From an uncultured Blastocatellia bacterium (GTDB taxonomy: Bacteria; Acidobacteriota; Blastocatellia; HR10): a DNA stretch of 64,000 nucleotides. The notes under the pieces were generated by a model, which was given only the letters and a program-made list of their open reading frames with translations, did no database searches and had not been told where the DNA came from. Every line of letters begins with the position of its first letter. The first letter of the stretch is position 1. The stretch is from positions 248,001 through 312,000 of the forward strand of contig CALHAI010000004.1 of assembly GCA_937934295.1 (NCBI GenBank). The letters run 5' to 3'. The translations under genes were made by a program, and so were the position numbers. This document shows positions 18,901 through 29,500 of the stretch, one piece after another.

Positions 18901-18930
18901 ATCTTAGACAAGATCGCCCCGCGGCTTCAA
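18901..18930 (-). promoter_or_regulatory. Candidate promoter of the CPBP protease gene
   Basis: On the minus strand TTGAAG and TAAGAT are separated by 18 bp, with the ATG only 19 nt past the -10 box. The leader would be about 12 nt and has no Shine-Dalgarno. Confidence 0.45.
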
Positions 18931-19005
18931 GGAGGCGTCGAGCCGACGGTCCGTGAGCGCGCTCGCGCCAGCACTTTGGGAAGAGCTGGGGCCTGGCGAG
19001 AAGGA

Positions 19006-19743
19006 TCAGTAAATTCGCGGGATGAGGCGCGCCGTCCGGCGTTTGTACGCTGCGTATCCTGGGAACGTGCGTTCCAAGATCTGCTCTTCATACCGCATGC
19101 GCGCGAGTTGGGCGAGGAGAAAGAGGGCGAACAACAACATCGCGAATCCCGAGAAGGCCTGCAAGGTCAAGCCGAATCCGACGAGGATCTCGCCGAGGTA
19201 CATCGGATGCCGGACGATGCCGTAAGGGCCACGCGTGACCAGCCGCCGCGCTTCGGGGACGATGCTGAAGGCGCGTCCGAGCGCGAGGAGGGCGGCGATG
19301 GTGATGGCGCTGCCGGAGACCATCAGGATCGTAGCACCCGCCGTTTGGAGCAACGTCGGCTCGGCATTCGGGAAAGCCGCGATGAATGTCAGGAGGAAAG
19401 AGCCGAGTAGGGCCATAAGGCGAGGTCGTAGCCCGGTGCTCTTCCGGATTGGTTGTGGGCGCACGATGAAGAGCGTGGTGATGAGCAGGAGGAAGAAGAT
19501 GACCGAGAGCTGATAGATGAGCTGCGCGAGTGCGGTCGCTTGAACGAGCGCGCCCTCGTCGCTCGACGGAAGAGGGAAGAGACTCGGGAGCTTCGATATG
19601 CGCGCCAGGGCAACTGTGAGGAAGAGCGTCGCCGGGAGCATCCGCGTGAACAACAGGAGACGTATCCCCTCGTCCAAGAGACCGACGGAGGTTGAATGCG
19701 ACGATGTGGCGATAGGCGTCGAGGGTGTTGAGACCGGGTTCAT
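19006..19743 (-). CDS. Isoprenylcysteine carboxyl methyltransferase (ICMT)-like membrane protein
   Basis: 245 residues with about six hydrophobic segments. The C-terminal methyltransferase signature is clear: LVTRGPYGIVRHPMYLGE, then RMRYEEQILERTFPGYAAYKRRTARLIPRIY. Bacterial homologues act on lipid or small hydrophobic substrates, which are mostly undefined. The ATG overlaps the stop of the histidine-kinase gene (ATGA), so the two are probably expressed together. Confidence 0.85.
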   Translation of the reverse strand: MNPVSTPSTPIATSSHSTSVGLLDEGIRLLLFTRMLPATLFLTVALARISKLPSLFPLPSSDEGALVQATALAQLIYQLSVIFFLLLITTLFIVRPQPIRKSTGLRPRLMALLGSFLLTFIAAFPNAEPTLLQTAGATILMVSGSAITIAALLALGRAFSIVPEARRLVTRGPYGIVRHPMYLGEILVGFGLTLQAFSGFAMLLFALFLLAQLARMRYEEQILERTFPGYAAYKRRTARLIPRIY

Positions 19744-21119
19744 AACGGAAGGAAGATCGTCACGGTCGTCCCTTTGCCCGGGCTGCTTTGAACGGTGATC
19801 TCCCCATTGTGCGCTTCAATGATACGGCGCGCCGCGGCCAGTCCAAGACCAGTTCCGAATGGCTTCGTCGTGAAGAATGGATCGAAGAGCTTCTCCATAT
19901 CGCCGGGGGCGATGCCCACGCCGGAATCGCGAATGGTGATGCGCACGCACCGTTGGGACGGACGATCGGGAATCTCGCCGAGGTCGGTCGCAACGACCAG
20001 CTCCCCGGCTTCCGGCATCGCCTGCACGGCATTCAGGAGAAGGTTCCACAGGACCTCTTTGATCAGATCCGGATCAACGGAGCACAGCGTGACGACCGGA
20101 GAGAATTCCTTACGGATGCAGATGCGCGAGTCGAAGTGTGGATCCTTCTGGAGCAGGTCGAGCGCCTGCTCGATCACCTCATGGATGTGGGTGAGCACGG
20201 GTTCCGGATCCGGCATGCGCGCGTAGGTCAGGACCTGTCGAGTGAAATCGCTCAAGCGTCGCGCCTCCGAGGAGATGAGCCGCAGAAGCTCGCGCTCATT
20301 CTCATCGGCATTGGGGAGGAGTTGGAGCAGTAGTTCCGCTGCGTTAGCGATCGCGCCCAAGGGATTGCGAATCTCATGGGCGAGGATCGCCGTCATCTGG
20401 CCAATGTTCGAGAGCTGGTGCGCCAGCGCCACTTTCCGCTCCATCGCCGTGAGTTGACCCTTGAGCTTCTCCACTTCGCGCGTCAGTTCCTGGATGTGGG
20501 CTTCGTAGGCCCTCTCTTTGTGGAGCGTATCGGTTCTGTCGAAGAAAGCGGTCACGACGCCGATGATCTCGCCCGCATAGCCCCTCAAGGGCATCGCCCA
20601 TCCGACCAAAAGTCGTCGTTCTCCCTCAGGCGTCAGAGCGCGGAGGTCTTCAACGATGACGGAGGCGCCGCTTTTGACGGCGCGCAGGGCCGGGAACCAT
20701 TCGGGGGGATAAGTGCCGAGGTCCGGATGGTAAAAGCCATACAAGTCCGTGCAGTTAAAGAGCGTCGAGCGCGGCTCCAGCTTCCGACCCAGCAGCTCCT
20801 GTGAGGCCCGGTTCATCGAGCGGAGCCTCCCTGAGGGCCACTCGGCGATCCATATCGGAACGGGGAATTCGCTCATGAGGGCATCCAAGCTGCAGAGCAG
20901 CAGCTCGTTCGCCTGATGGTGAACGTGCGAGCGATCCGCCGTCCGATCGCCTTCTTCGTCTTTGTGCACCTCAAGATCCGAACCGCGCGAGAACGGCTCG
21001 CTCCTGAGGAATGACCACCCAGCGAAGAGAAAGAGAGGGATGAGCAACCATAAGCTGGGATCCGCATTCCACAACGAGATCGCCAAGAGAGGCTCCTCTC
21101 TGAATAGCGTGATGTTCAT
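19740..21119 (-). CDS. Membrane-anchored sensor histidine kinase with PAS domain (NtrB-like core)
   Basis: I start at ATG 21119 because GGAGGATGGGGG precedes it; this gives 459 residues. The longer ORF (21329) has an N-terminus unlike a coding region. There is one TM segment (LWLLIPLFLFAGWSFL), a PAS-like domain (about residues 70-205), and a coiled coil. The kinase core follows: H-box LAHEIRNPLGAIANAAELL, N-box NLLLNAVQAMP, G1 DSGVGIAPGD, F-box FDPFFTTKP, G2 GTGLGLA. No response regulator is adjacent. The only receiver domain in the window is the one inside the Wzc-like kinase. Confidence 0.9.
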   Translation of the reverse strand: MNITLFREEPLLAISLWNADPSLWLLIPLFLFAGWSFLRSEPFSRGSDLEVHKDEEGDRTADRSHVHHQANELLLCSLDALMSEFPVPIWIAEWPSGRLRSMNRASQELLGRKLEPRSTLFNCTDLYGFYHPDLGTYPPEWFPALRAVKSGASVIVEDLRALTPEGERRLLVGWAMPLRGYAGEIIGVVTAFFDRTDTLHKERAYEAHIQELTREVEKLKGQLTAMERKVALAHQLSNIGQMTAILAHEIRNPLGAIANAAELLLQLLPNADENERELLRLISSEARRLSDFTRQVLTYARMPDPEPVLTHIHEVIEQALDLLQKDPHFDSRICIRKEFSPVVTLCSVDPDLIKEVLWNLLLNAVQAMPEAGELVVATDLGEIPDRPSQRCVRITIRDSGVGIAPGDMEKLFDPFFTTKPFGTGLGLAAARRIIEAHNGEITVQSSPGKGTTVTIFLPL

Positions 21120-21186
21120 CCCCCATCCTCCTGGCACACGCTCCGCAGCCCCATCGGCTATTTGGCCCCATCTTCTCTCTCTCGTC

Positions 21187-21206
21187 AATACGGCGAATGC
21201 CGTATT
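21187..21206. promoter_or_regulatory. 20-bp palindrome upstream of the histidine-kinase gene
   Basis: AATACGGC-GAAT-GCCGTATT has perfect 8-bp arms and lies 68 bp before the kinase ATG. A TTGACG hexamer (minus strand) overlaps its edge. It looks like an operator or a short hairpin. No regulator can be named. Confidence 0.4.
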
Positions 21207-21332
21207 TTCCATAGGCCGAACATCGGATGAGGAAGTGCGGATGCTTTTGCGAGGACATCGAGCCCATCCCAAGTCCATATCCTCGACGAGGAAGAGGGGC
21301 TGAGCTAAGATTAAAGAGGCCTTTTCCATCCC

Positions 21333-21357
21333 CCCGGCACGCTACGAGCGCGCCGGG
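21333..21357 (+). promoter_or_regulatory. GC-rich hairpin in the thiolase leader
   Basis: CCCGGCACGC-TACGA-GCGCGCCGGG forms ten positions with one A-C mismatch, 57 nt before the thiolase ATG. No T-tract follows on the plus strand, so a stabilising or translational role fits better than termination. Confidence 0.35.
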
Positions 21358-21414
21358 AGGGAGAATTCATCGAATCTTCTTTCGCACGAACGGAAGAGGG
21401 GGAAGGAAGGACTT

Positions 21415-22602
21415 ATGGGAAGCCAGCGGCGCGAGGTGGTCATCGTCGGTGCGGCGCGAACGCCGGTCGGATCCTTTCTCGGAGCGCTCAGCGGGCTGTC
21501 GGCACCAAAGCTGGGAGCGGCAGCCATTCGCGAAGCGCTACGTCGAGCCGGCGTGGCGCCGGAAGACGTGGATGAAGTCATCATGGGAAATGTGCTTCAG
21601 GCGGGTGTGGGACAAGCCCCCGCACGACAGGCCGCGCTCTTTGCCGAGTTGCCGACGAAGGTCGAATGCCTGACGATCAATAAGGTCTGCGGGTCTGGAT
21701 TGAAAGCCGTGATGCTCGCTGAGCAGGCGATCGCGCTCGGTGATGCGGAGATCATCGTCGCCGGTGGGATGGAGAGCATGAGCAACGCCCCGTATCTTTT
21801 GGAGCGCGCGCGGACGGGCTATCGGCTCGGCCATGGCGAGATCGTGGACAGCATGATCAAGGATGGGCTCTGGGACGTCTACAACGACTTTCACATGGGG
21901 AATGCCGGAGAGCTCTGTGCGCGTCGGCTCGATATCTCTCGCGAGGAGCAAGACGAGTACGCCGCCGAGAGTTACCGGCGCGCACAGCGGGCTCAGGAGC
22001 ACGGGCTTTTGGCTGAGGAGATCGTGCCCGTCGAAGTCCCGCATGCGAAGGGGGGAACAGTCCTGGTGACGGAGGATGAGGAGCCCAAGCGCGTGAACTT
22101 CGAGAAGATGAAGACGCTCAAGCCCGCGTTCGAGCCAGGGGGGACGATCACGCCCGCCAATGCCTCGAAGATTAACGATGGCGCGGCCGCTGTCGTCTTG
22201 ATGTCGCGCGAGCGAGCCGAAGCGATGGGCGTGCCGCCGCTGGCGCGCATCGTGGGCGCAGTCGCCGCCGCACGCCAGCCGGAGGAGTTCACCGTTGCTC
22301 CGGTCGATGCGATTCAGAAGGTCTTGAGGAAGACGGGACTCTCGCTCTCGGACATTGATCTGTTTGAGATCAATGAGGCTTTCGCGGTCGTGGCGCTGGC
22401 GGCGATCCGATTACTGGAGCTGGACCCGAAGAAGGTGAACGTCAACGGAGGGGCCGTCGCCTTCGGCCATCCTATTGGTGCCAGCGGCGCGCGATTGCTC
22501 ACGACGCTCCTCTACGAACTGAAGCGGCGACAGGCCCGTCGTGGTCTCGTCACGCTCTGCATCGGCGGGGGAGAGGCCGTTGCCATGATCGTCGAGCGGT
22601 AG
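21415..22602 (+). CDS. Acetyl-CoA C-acetyltransferase (thiolase)
   Basis: Condenses or cleaves acetoacetyl-CoA and longer 3-ketoacyl-CoAs. The 395-residue product has both thiolase halves. Active-site Cys lies in [10 protein letters not shown], followed by [13 protein letters not shown], then NEAFAVV, the active-site His in [10 protein letters not shown] and the second Cys in [17 protein letters not shown] precedes the ATG. Sequence alone does not separate biosynthetic from degradative function. The downstream gene is unrelated (tRNA modification). Confidence 0.95.
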   Translation: MGSQRREVVIVGAARTPVGSFLGALSGLSAPKLGAAAIREALRRAGVAPEDVDEVIMGNVLQAGVGQAPARQAALFAELPTKVECLTINKVCGSGLKAVMLAEQAIALGDAEIIVAGGMESMSNAPYLLERARTGYRLGHGEIVDSMIKDGLWDVYNDFHMGNAGELCARRLDISREEQDEYAAESYRRAQRAQEHGLLAEEIVPVEVPHAKGGTVLVTEDEEPKRVNFEKMKTLKPAFEPGGTITPANASKINDGAAAVVLMSRERAEAMGVPPLARIVGAVAAARQPEEFTVAPVDAIQKVLRKTGLSLSDIDLFEINEAFAVVALAAIRLLELDPKKVNVNGGAVAFGHPIGASGARLLTTLLYELKRRQARRGLVTLCIGGGEAVAMIVER

Positions 22603-22611
22603 CCATCGAGC

Positions 22612-23646
22612 GTGTCCGAAGAGCCGCGTGACCTTCACACCGAAATCGTGCCCGTCACGCCCGAGGCGCCGGAGCCGGAGGCCATCGAGCGAGCGGCCGC
22701 TGTGCTGCGGCGGGGAGGGTTAGTCGCCTTTCCGACGGAGACCGTCTACGGGCTCGGCGCCGATGCGCTGAATCCTCAAGCCGTCTTGCGCATCTTCGCT
22801 GTCAAGGGGCGTCCGGCCGATAACCCGCTCATCGTGCACGTCGCGGGGAAGGAGCAGCTGTGCGAGGTCGCCCGCGCGATCCCTGAACCGGCCTGGGCGT
22901 TGGTCGAGCGATTTTGGCCAGGCCCGCTGACGCTCGTTCTACCTCGGCATGAGCGGGTGCCACAGGAGACGACCGGGGGGTTGGAGACGGTCGCCGTGCG
23001 CATGCCCGATAGCGCGATCGCGCTCGCGCTCATTCGTGCCCTGGGGCGTCCGATCGCCGCGCCGAGTGCGAACCTCTCCGGGCGTCCAAGCCCGACGGCC
23101 GCCGAACACGTCTATGAAGACCTGTGCGGGCGCATCGAATTGATCCTTGACGGGGGACCGACACGCATCGGCGTCGAGTCCACGGTCCTGGATCTGACGA
23201 CATCTCCGCCGACGATCTTGCGTCCCGGTGGGGTATCGCCCGAGCAGCTTCGACCGATCCTCGGCGAGCTCCGACTCCGTGCTGAGATCTTGGAAGCGCG
23301 ACGCTCACCCGGTACGCGCTATCGGCATTATCGCCCGCGTGCCGAGGTCGTGCTCATCGAACGCTGGGAGGAGGTGAAGCATCGGCCGCTGGTCGAGCAA
23401 TTGGCTGCGAGCGTGCATCGCCTTGGATACATTGGGCGAGAACGTGGACTCTCGTTCGGGAATGCGGAGGCGCATGTGGTGGAGCTACCGCCCGATCCTC
23501 AGGAGTATGCGCGGCGGCTGTTCGCGATCTTTCGGGAGCTGGACCAACGCGGGGTAGAAGTGATCATCATCGAGGGCGTTGTGGAGACGGATTTAGGACT
23601 TGCCGTGATGGACCGGCTCCGTCGCGCGGCCTCGCGTGTTCTGTGA
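22612..23646 (+). CDS. tsaC: L-threonylcarbamoyladenylate synthase, Sua5 type
   Basis: Makes the TC-AMP intermediate of the universal tRNA t6A modification from Thr, bicarbonate and ATP. The YrdC domain (about residues 20-210) shows GGLVAFPTETVYGLGADA, FAVKGRPADNPLIVHV, RFWPGPLTLVL and SANLSGRPSPT. The C-terminal Sua5 domain (to residue 344) makes this the long form. The start is GTG with no good Shine-Dalgarno. Confidence 0.95.
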   Translation: MSEEPRDLHTEIVPVTPEAPEPEAIERAAAVLRRGGLVAFPTETVYGLGADALNPQAVLRIFAVKGRPADNPLIVHVAGKEQLCEVARAIPEPAWALVERFWPGPLTLVLPRHERVPQETTGGLETVAVRMPDSAIALALIRALGRPIAAPSANLSGRPSPTAAEHVYEDLCGRIELILDGGPTRIGVESTVLDLTTSPPTILRPGGVSPEQLRPILGELRLRAEILEARRSPGTRYRHYRPRAEVVLIERWEEVKHRPLVEQLAASVHRLGYIGRERGLSFGNAEAHVVELPPDPQEYARRLFAIFRELDQRGVEVIIIEGVVETDLGLAVMDRLRRAASRVL

Positions 23647-23768
23647 GGCACGAGGCAGAGCCGTGAGCCAACGACCCGTGAAGTTGGCACTTCTCAATAG
23701 ACGTTCAGGCCCCTTGGCGATTTCCGATCACCGAGGAGCCCAACCGATCAGGAGGACTTGGCGAGGAC

Positions 23769-24218
23769 ATGTGGAGGAAGCTGATCCGCTTCATCCGTCG
23801 CGCGCTTCGGAGTCGAGCTTCTCCTCGAGAGATTGCCGGTGGCTTGGCGCTCGGTCTGGTCATCACTTTCACGCCGACACTCGGATTCCAGATCCCCCTG
23901 GCGATCTCGCTCTCGACACTCTTTCGCGTTAATCCGCTTGCCGCGTTCGCGGGGATTCAAATCACGAATCCGTTGACCGCGCCGTTCGTCTACACGGTGA
24001 CCTATCGCGTAGGAACATGGCTTCTCGGTCAGCGCGATCGCGCTTTCGAGTGGCGGGGGCTGGACGCGATGGATCTGGTGCGAGCGGGGGCGGCGCTTTG
24101 GGTTGGGGGATTGGCTTTGGGCGGGGCATTCGCCGTTCTCGGCTATTTTGGGGCGCTCTGGCTCCTCACGCGATGGCGCATGCGACACGTGCCACAGGAG
24201 CACGAGAGCGCCGGATAA
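23769..24218 (+). CDS. DUF2062 membrane protein
   Basis: 149 residues with two to three hydrophobic segments. The family signature is visible: SPREIAGGLALGLVITFTPTLGFQIPLAI and NPLAAFAGIQITNPLTAPFVY. DUF2062 proteins are inner-membrane proteins of unknown function, sometimes fused to or near glycosyltransferases. It is convergent with the aminotransferase gene. Confidence 0.85.
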   Translation: MWRKLIRFIRRALRSRASPREIAGGLALGLVITFTPTLGFQIPLAISLSTLFRVNPLAAFAGIQITNPLTAPFVYTVTYRVGTWLLGQRDRAFEWRGLDAMDLVRAGAALWVGGLALGGAFAVLGYFGALWLLTRWRMRHVPQEHESAG

Positions 24219-24275
24219 AATTCGGACAAGCGCCGCGCCTTCCCATGGCCTTTGAGATCGTGCGGGGGGATCTCC

Positions 24276-25547
24276 TCAGATCTTCAGCGTGCGAGAGAGC
24301 ACACTGAAGAACGTCGCGATCTCCGCCGGCTGTGTGAAGATATGTGTGGAGAGGCGAAGGCGCGGTCCTCCTCCACCTACGCGGATATGGTGCTCACTGA
24401 GTGTCCGACGCAGGCGCTCGGCCTCGACCTCAGCGAACTCGGCCGTCGTCATCGCCCCCCATAATTCGGGATGATCCGGTGTGAGCAGCTTCGCGCGCGG
24501 GAAGCGTTGGAAGCCCTCATACACGAGGCGGGCCAATTGACGCTGTCGAGTGAAGATGCGCTCCGGCCCGATCTGCTGATGAAAGCGGAGGGCGGCCAGC
24601 AGGCCTTTCAGCAGCGAGAGGTTGCACGTCCCCAGGTTGCTGAAGCGATACGCCTTCAGTGCCTTGTTGTTCCATTCGCCGCTGGCGATGTTGACCCAGA
24701 GGCGATCCTGAACCACCTCGCGTAAGAAGAGAACGCCCGTCCCTTTCGGCGCCAGCAGCCACTTATGCGGGCTCGTCCCATAGAAGTCACAGCCGATCTC
24801 TCGCAGATTGAGCGGGAGTTGACCGATCGCGTGTGCCCCATCCACGACCGAGAGAATCCCCCGCTCGCGCGCCATGGCGCAGATCTCTCGAGCTGGGAGG
24901 ACAAGCCCCGTCGTCGTCGTGATGTGACTGAAGCTGACGACGCGCACATCGGGCGTGAGCGCTCGATCGAAGAGTTCGAGGATCTGCTCCTTCGACGCCG
25001 GCGGAAGCGGCAGCTTCACGTACCGAAGGCGAATCCCGAAGCGCGCCTCCTTCTGCTGCCAGCAACAGAGGCCTCCCGGATGCTCTTGATCCGTCGTCAC
25101 CACGACGTCACCCCGATTCAGGTCCAAGCCGTTGCAGACCGTATTCATGGCCTCCGTCGCATTGCGCACTAAGGCGATCTCGTCGCGGGAGACGCCCAGG
25201 AATCGAGCCAATTCCTCGCGCACTTCACGGATGTGCGCATTCTCCCCATAACCCCACCACGGATAGTCGGGCTCGTTGAACGCCTCTGAGGTGAACAGGT
25301 GCTCGGCGACGGCGCGGATCACCGGCAACGGACAGACACCCAGAGAGCCACAATTGAGGTTGATATGGTTGGGATCCAACAGGAACTGACGCCGCATCTC
25401 GGCCCAATACCATTCGGGATCGCGTTCGTAGAGCGCGTCCGAGGGAAGCGGCGGTGCTTCCGCTCGAAGCAGTTGCGCCACCTGCTCCCGCGAGAGGCCG
25501 AGGACAGCCGCCGCCATCGCGTGCTGCATGAACTCGCGCCGTTTCAT
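24276..25547 (-). CDS. Class V aminotransferase-fold PLP enzyme with Tat-like N-terminus
   Basis: From ATG 25547 (AAGGAGG upstream) the product is 423 residues. The fold-type I core is visible: VVDGAHAIGQLPLNL and the PLP lysine in YGTSPHKWLLAPKGTGVLF. It resembles isopenicillin-N-epimerase or cysteine-desulfurase-like enzymes. The N-terminus MKRREFMQHAMAAAVLGLS looks like a Tat signal without a clear cleavage site, so the enzyme may be exported. The reaction is unknown. The ORF-track extension to 25670 crosses the intergenic region. Confidence 0.82.
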   Translation of the reverse strand: MKRREFMQHAMAAAVLGLSREQVAQLLRAEAPPLPSDALYERDPEWYWAEMRRQFLLDPNHINLNCGSLGVCPLPVIRAVAEHLFTSEAFNEPDYPWWGYGENAHIREVREELARFLGVSRDEIALVRNATEAMNTVCNGLDLNRGDVVVTTDQEHPGGLCCWQQKEARFGIRLRYVKLPLPPASKEQILELFDRALTPDVRVVSFSHITTTTGLVLPAREICAMARERGILSVVDGAHAIGQLPLNLREIGCDFYGTSPHKWLLAPKGTGVLFLREVVQDRLWVNIASGEWNNKALKAYRFSNLGTCNLSLLKGLLAALRFHQQIGPERIFTRQRQLARLVYEGFQRFPRAKLLTPDHPELWGAMTTAEFAEVEAERLRRTLSEHHIRVGGGGPRLRLSTHIFTQPAEIATFFSVLSRTLKI

Positions 25548-25566
25548 CACAGACCTCCTTACACTC

Positions 25567-26340
25567 TTAGGGAGAAGGCCGCGCCGACTCTGGCGCCGCG
25601 CGCGCCCGCCGCCGTTCCCGTTCGGCGACGAGTTGATTGGCCAAAAGCAAGCTCTCGAACGTTCCGGCATCGGTCCACCATCCGTCCAGGATGTCGTAGG
25701 TCAACTCCCCGCGCTCTAGATAGGCATTGTTGACGTCGGTGATCTCCAACTCTCCTCGCGCGCTCGGCTTGAGCGTGCGGATGATGTCGAAGACTTTCTC
25801 GTCGTAGAAATAAATCCCAGTGACGGCGTAAGGCGAGCCCGGAACCTTCGGCTTCTCCTCGATCCGGACGACGCGCCCGTCTTCGATCACCGGTACGCCA
25901 AAGCGCGTCGGATCAGGAACCGCTTTGAGGAGGATCTTCGCTCCCGATCCTTGCTCCAGGTATCGTTCGACATACGGGGCGATGGATTTCTCAACGATAT
26001 TGTCACCGAGAATGACGCAGAGCAGATGTCCATCAGCAAAGTGCTCGGCCAGGCTGAGCGCGGCGGCGATTCCCCCCTCGCCCTGCTGATACGTGTAGTG
26101 CAGATGTTTCAGCCCGAACTCCGCGCCATTGCCAAGAAGCCGGAGGAAATCTCCGGCGTTATTCCCCCCGGTCACGATCATGATGTCCCGAATCCCCGCT
26201 TCGACGAGCGTCTCCAAGGGATAGTAGATCATCGGCTTGTTATAGACGGGCAACAGGTGCTTGTTCGTCACCTTCGTCAGTGGATAAAGCCGCGTCCCCA
26301 ATCCGCCGGCCAGAATCACGCCCTTGATCGTCCTCTTCAT
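25567..26340 (-). CDS. rmlA: Sugar nucleotidyltransferase, glucose-1-phosphate thymidylyltransferase type
   Basis: Makes dTDP-glucose, the entry point to dTDP-rhamnose and other deoxysugars. The 257-residue product (ATG 26340, GGGGGAGG upstream) has the signature GVILAGGLGTRLYPLTKVTNKHLLPVYNKPMIYYP. It continues with VILGDNIVEKSI, FGVPVIEDGRVVRIEEKPKVP and GELEITDVNNAYL. It is shorter than typical RmlA (about 290) and the nucleotide is not certain. It fits the surface-glycan genes elsewhere in the window. Confidence 0.88.
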   Translation of the reverse strand: MKRTIKGVILAGGLGTRLYPLTKVTNKHLLPVYNKPMIYYPLETLVEAGIRDIMIVTGGNNAGDFLRLLGNGAEFGLKHLHYTYQQGEGGIAAALSLAEHFADGHLLCVILGDNIVEKSIAPYVERYLEQGSGAKILLKAVPDPTRFGVPVIEDGRVVRIEEKPKVPGSPYAVTGIYFYDEKVFDIIRTLKPSARGELEITDVNNAYLERGELTYDILDGWWTDAGTFESLLLANQLVAERERRRARAAPESARPSP

Positions 26341-26521
26341 CGCTCGACCCTCCCCCGTTGAGTTCATCATCGGGGGAGATTGTGACACGATTCGGGATCA
26401 GAGGCAAAGGGGGAGTCACGGGTCTGCCAAAAGGCCTATCGGGCTACTTGACTCCTAATTGGGAGGCATGCTAAACCTTAGTCGGTCTTTCCGAGAACCG
26501 ATGAGTTGAGGAGGGTCGGGT

Positions 26522-29500
26522 ATGCGCAAGACATGTATGCGGCTTTTGCCCATTCTTCCCTTTGGTCTCTTCCTCACGGCAGCGATCTTTGCGCAAACGG
26601 CCATGAGCCGGATCACGGGCACGGTCGTGGACCCAACTGGGGCCGTGATCCAGGGCGCCGTCGTCATTGCTCGGAACGAGGCCACGGGGGTCGAATATAA
26701 GACGACGACGACATCGGCCGGCACCTATGCCTTGGAGTCGTTGCCGGTCGGTAGCTATACGATCACGGTGGAGTATCCAGGATTCCGCAAGTACGTGGGG
26801 ACGAACAATGTCCTGACCGTTGGGGCTCCCCTTGTGGTGAACGTGACGCTGGAAGTTGGACAGCCGACGGAGATCGTCGAGGTGACCGGCGCCTATGAGC
26901 GCATCGCGACGACGCATGCGATGCTCGGTGGGGTCGTGACCCGGCGCGAAGTCGTCGAGCTGCCGCTCAACGGCCGCAACCCATTGAGTTTGATCATCTT
27001 AGAGCCTGGGCTTGTGCAGCGCACGACGGGAGCAGCCGGTTCGGGAACGCATGTCTTCGGCTCGCGCGATCGCGCGCACAATGTGACCATTGACGGCATT
27101 GACGCGAACGAATCCTCGGTGCCGAATCCGCAGAACAACGTCTACCGGCTCAATCCCGACAACGTGCAGGAATATCGCGTGGTCACCCATAATGCGACGC
27201 CGGAATTCGGGCGCAACAGCGGCGCCAACGTCAACATTGTGACGCGTTCGGGCACGAACGAGTTCCACGGGGATTTCTTCTGGTTCCATCGGAACACGGT
27301 GCTCAATGCCAACGAGTGGTTCAACAATGCGGCGGGTCTGGGGCGGCCGACGCTTCTCCTGCATCAGTTTGGCGCTTCCGGAGGTGGACCGATCGTCAAG
27401 AACAGGACGTTCTTCTTCGCCAGTTGGCAGGGGAATCGCATCAAGCAGACGATGCCCATTGCGCAGTCCTTCGGTGTGCCGCTCGTCTACACGGACACGT
27501 TGAAGAAGCAGGGCATCTTCCGCTACTTCGTCCCGGATCCGGCGAACCCGCTCATTCTCGATGGCGTCCTCATCACGCGGAATTCGCCGCGGCTGGTGGA
27601 TCCGATCACGGGCGCTCTGCGGCCGGGCGTGCGCATGTGCGCGACGCCGACCGAGCTCGGCTGCATCCGCACGTACAACATCTTCGCGAATGATCCGGCG
27701 GGGATCGGGCCTGATCCGCTCATGATGGAGATGCTCGCGAAGTTCCCATCGCCCAATACGTTCAACGTCGGCGATGGCTTGAACACGGCGGGCTTCATCT
27801 GGAATCCTCCCTCGCGATTCAAGGGCCCGCATCTGCTGTTCCGCGTGGATCACAAGTTCGATGAGAATAACAGCATGTTTGGGCGGCTGCTCCTCTCCAA
27901 TTGGGATACGCGCGAAGGCGATTTCCTGAACGCGCGGCCTTCGATCTTCCCCGGCTTTGCTCCGCTTGGGGAGGTGAGTCGAGAGTCGCAAGGGCTGGCG
28001 CTCAACTACCGGCGCGTCATCTCCTCTCGGATGGTCAACGAGTTCACGACGGGCTTCAGTCGCTTCATGTTCACCTTCCTCTTGCGGGAAGCCAATACGA
28101 AGCTCGGCGTTGAGCCACCGCCCTACGGGCAGGAATGCTTTGGCGATGATTCCCTCTCGCTTGTGGACACGCCGTTCTGCAATACGCCGTTCACACGCCG
28201 AGCGGTGAGCACGATCCAGTTCATCGACAACCTGAGCTACATGCGCGGCGCGCACAACATCCGCACGGGGATCAACTTCCGGCTCTATCGGCACAACGAC
28301 AATCGGGGCGTGCCGGGCGGGTTCAACATGTGGCCAACGATCATTTTCAGCCAGAGCGTGCGTCCACCGACGGCCAATACGGCGCCGGGCGTGGCGGCTG
28401 GGTTCCCCGGCGCTCCGGGGATTAACGCGAGCGACAATGTCAATCTCCAGCAGGCGATCGTCGAGCTGATGGGCATCCCGGCTCGCGTGCAACAGGGGTT
28501 CGTCGCCGATTTCAAGCGCGACCAATACATCTTCGCCCCCTTTGTCGCCGGAACTCGCGTCAAGCAGTACAACTTCTACGCCCAGGACGAATGGCGCGTG
28601 CGGCGGAACTTCACGTTGACCTACGGATTCCGATGGGAGATCAATCTGCCGCCCAAGGACTGCTGCGATCGCGTCTTCGTGCCGGATCGCCCCTTGGATG
28701 GGAGTCAGGGCCCGGTGACCTATGTGCCTTCGGACAGGTGGTTCAAGCGGATGAATTGGACGACGATCGCCCCGCGCGTGAGCTTCGCTTGGGACCCGCG
28801 CTCTTCGGGCAAGATGGCGATTCGCGTCGGGTACGGACTCGCCTTCGATACGATCTCCACATTCCAAGTGACGGCCATCTCCGGCATGATCCCCGGGAGC
28901 GTCCTTCGCTGTGTCGTGAACGTGCAGGATCCGCCGACGGGACCGTGCCGAGACATCCCGAATGATGTGCGGTTGAGCCAGCTCATGGCCGCCTTGAAGC
29001 CGCTCGATCTTGGTCCACCCACGCGGAAGCCCTCGGAGCTACTGCGGCTTCCGGAGCGACCACTTGGCTTGGCACCGCAGGTTGGGGCGTTCGATCCGAA
29101 TCTCAAGGTCCCGACCGTGCATGAGTGGAGCTTGACGATCCAGCGGGAGTTGCCCCATGCGTTCGTGGGGCAGGTCGGCTACATCGGCAAGCGCGGGATG
29201 CGGCTCTATCGCGCGTATGATCTGAATCAGTTCCGCTACCCGCCCGAGTTCTTGCAGGAGTTCCTGAGGGCGCAGAAGAACCTCATGATCTGCAAGCGCA
29301 ATCCGGACGCTTGCCTGGCGGCCCAAGCGGCCGCGGGCATTCCGGCCGCGAGCCGTACCGTGGATAATTTCGCCTACTTCGGATTGCCGGGGCAGGAGCC
29401 CTTGCCCTTGCTTAGCCAATTGCTTAATGCGACCTCGCCGACATCGGCCCGCTATCGCGGGGCCTTCGCGACGGACGTGCTCAACGGTGGCGTGGGCGAT

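Noticed and set aside
26999-28867. 622-codon minus-strand ORF inside the TonB receptor gene
   Set aside because: Antisense shadow of a well-supported receptor. Composition is dominated by Arg and charged residues.
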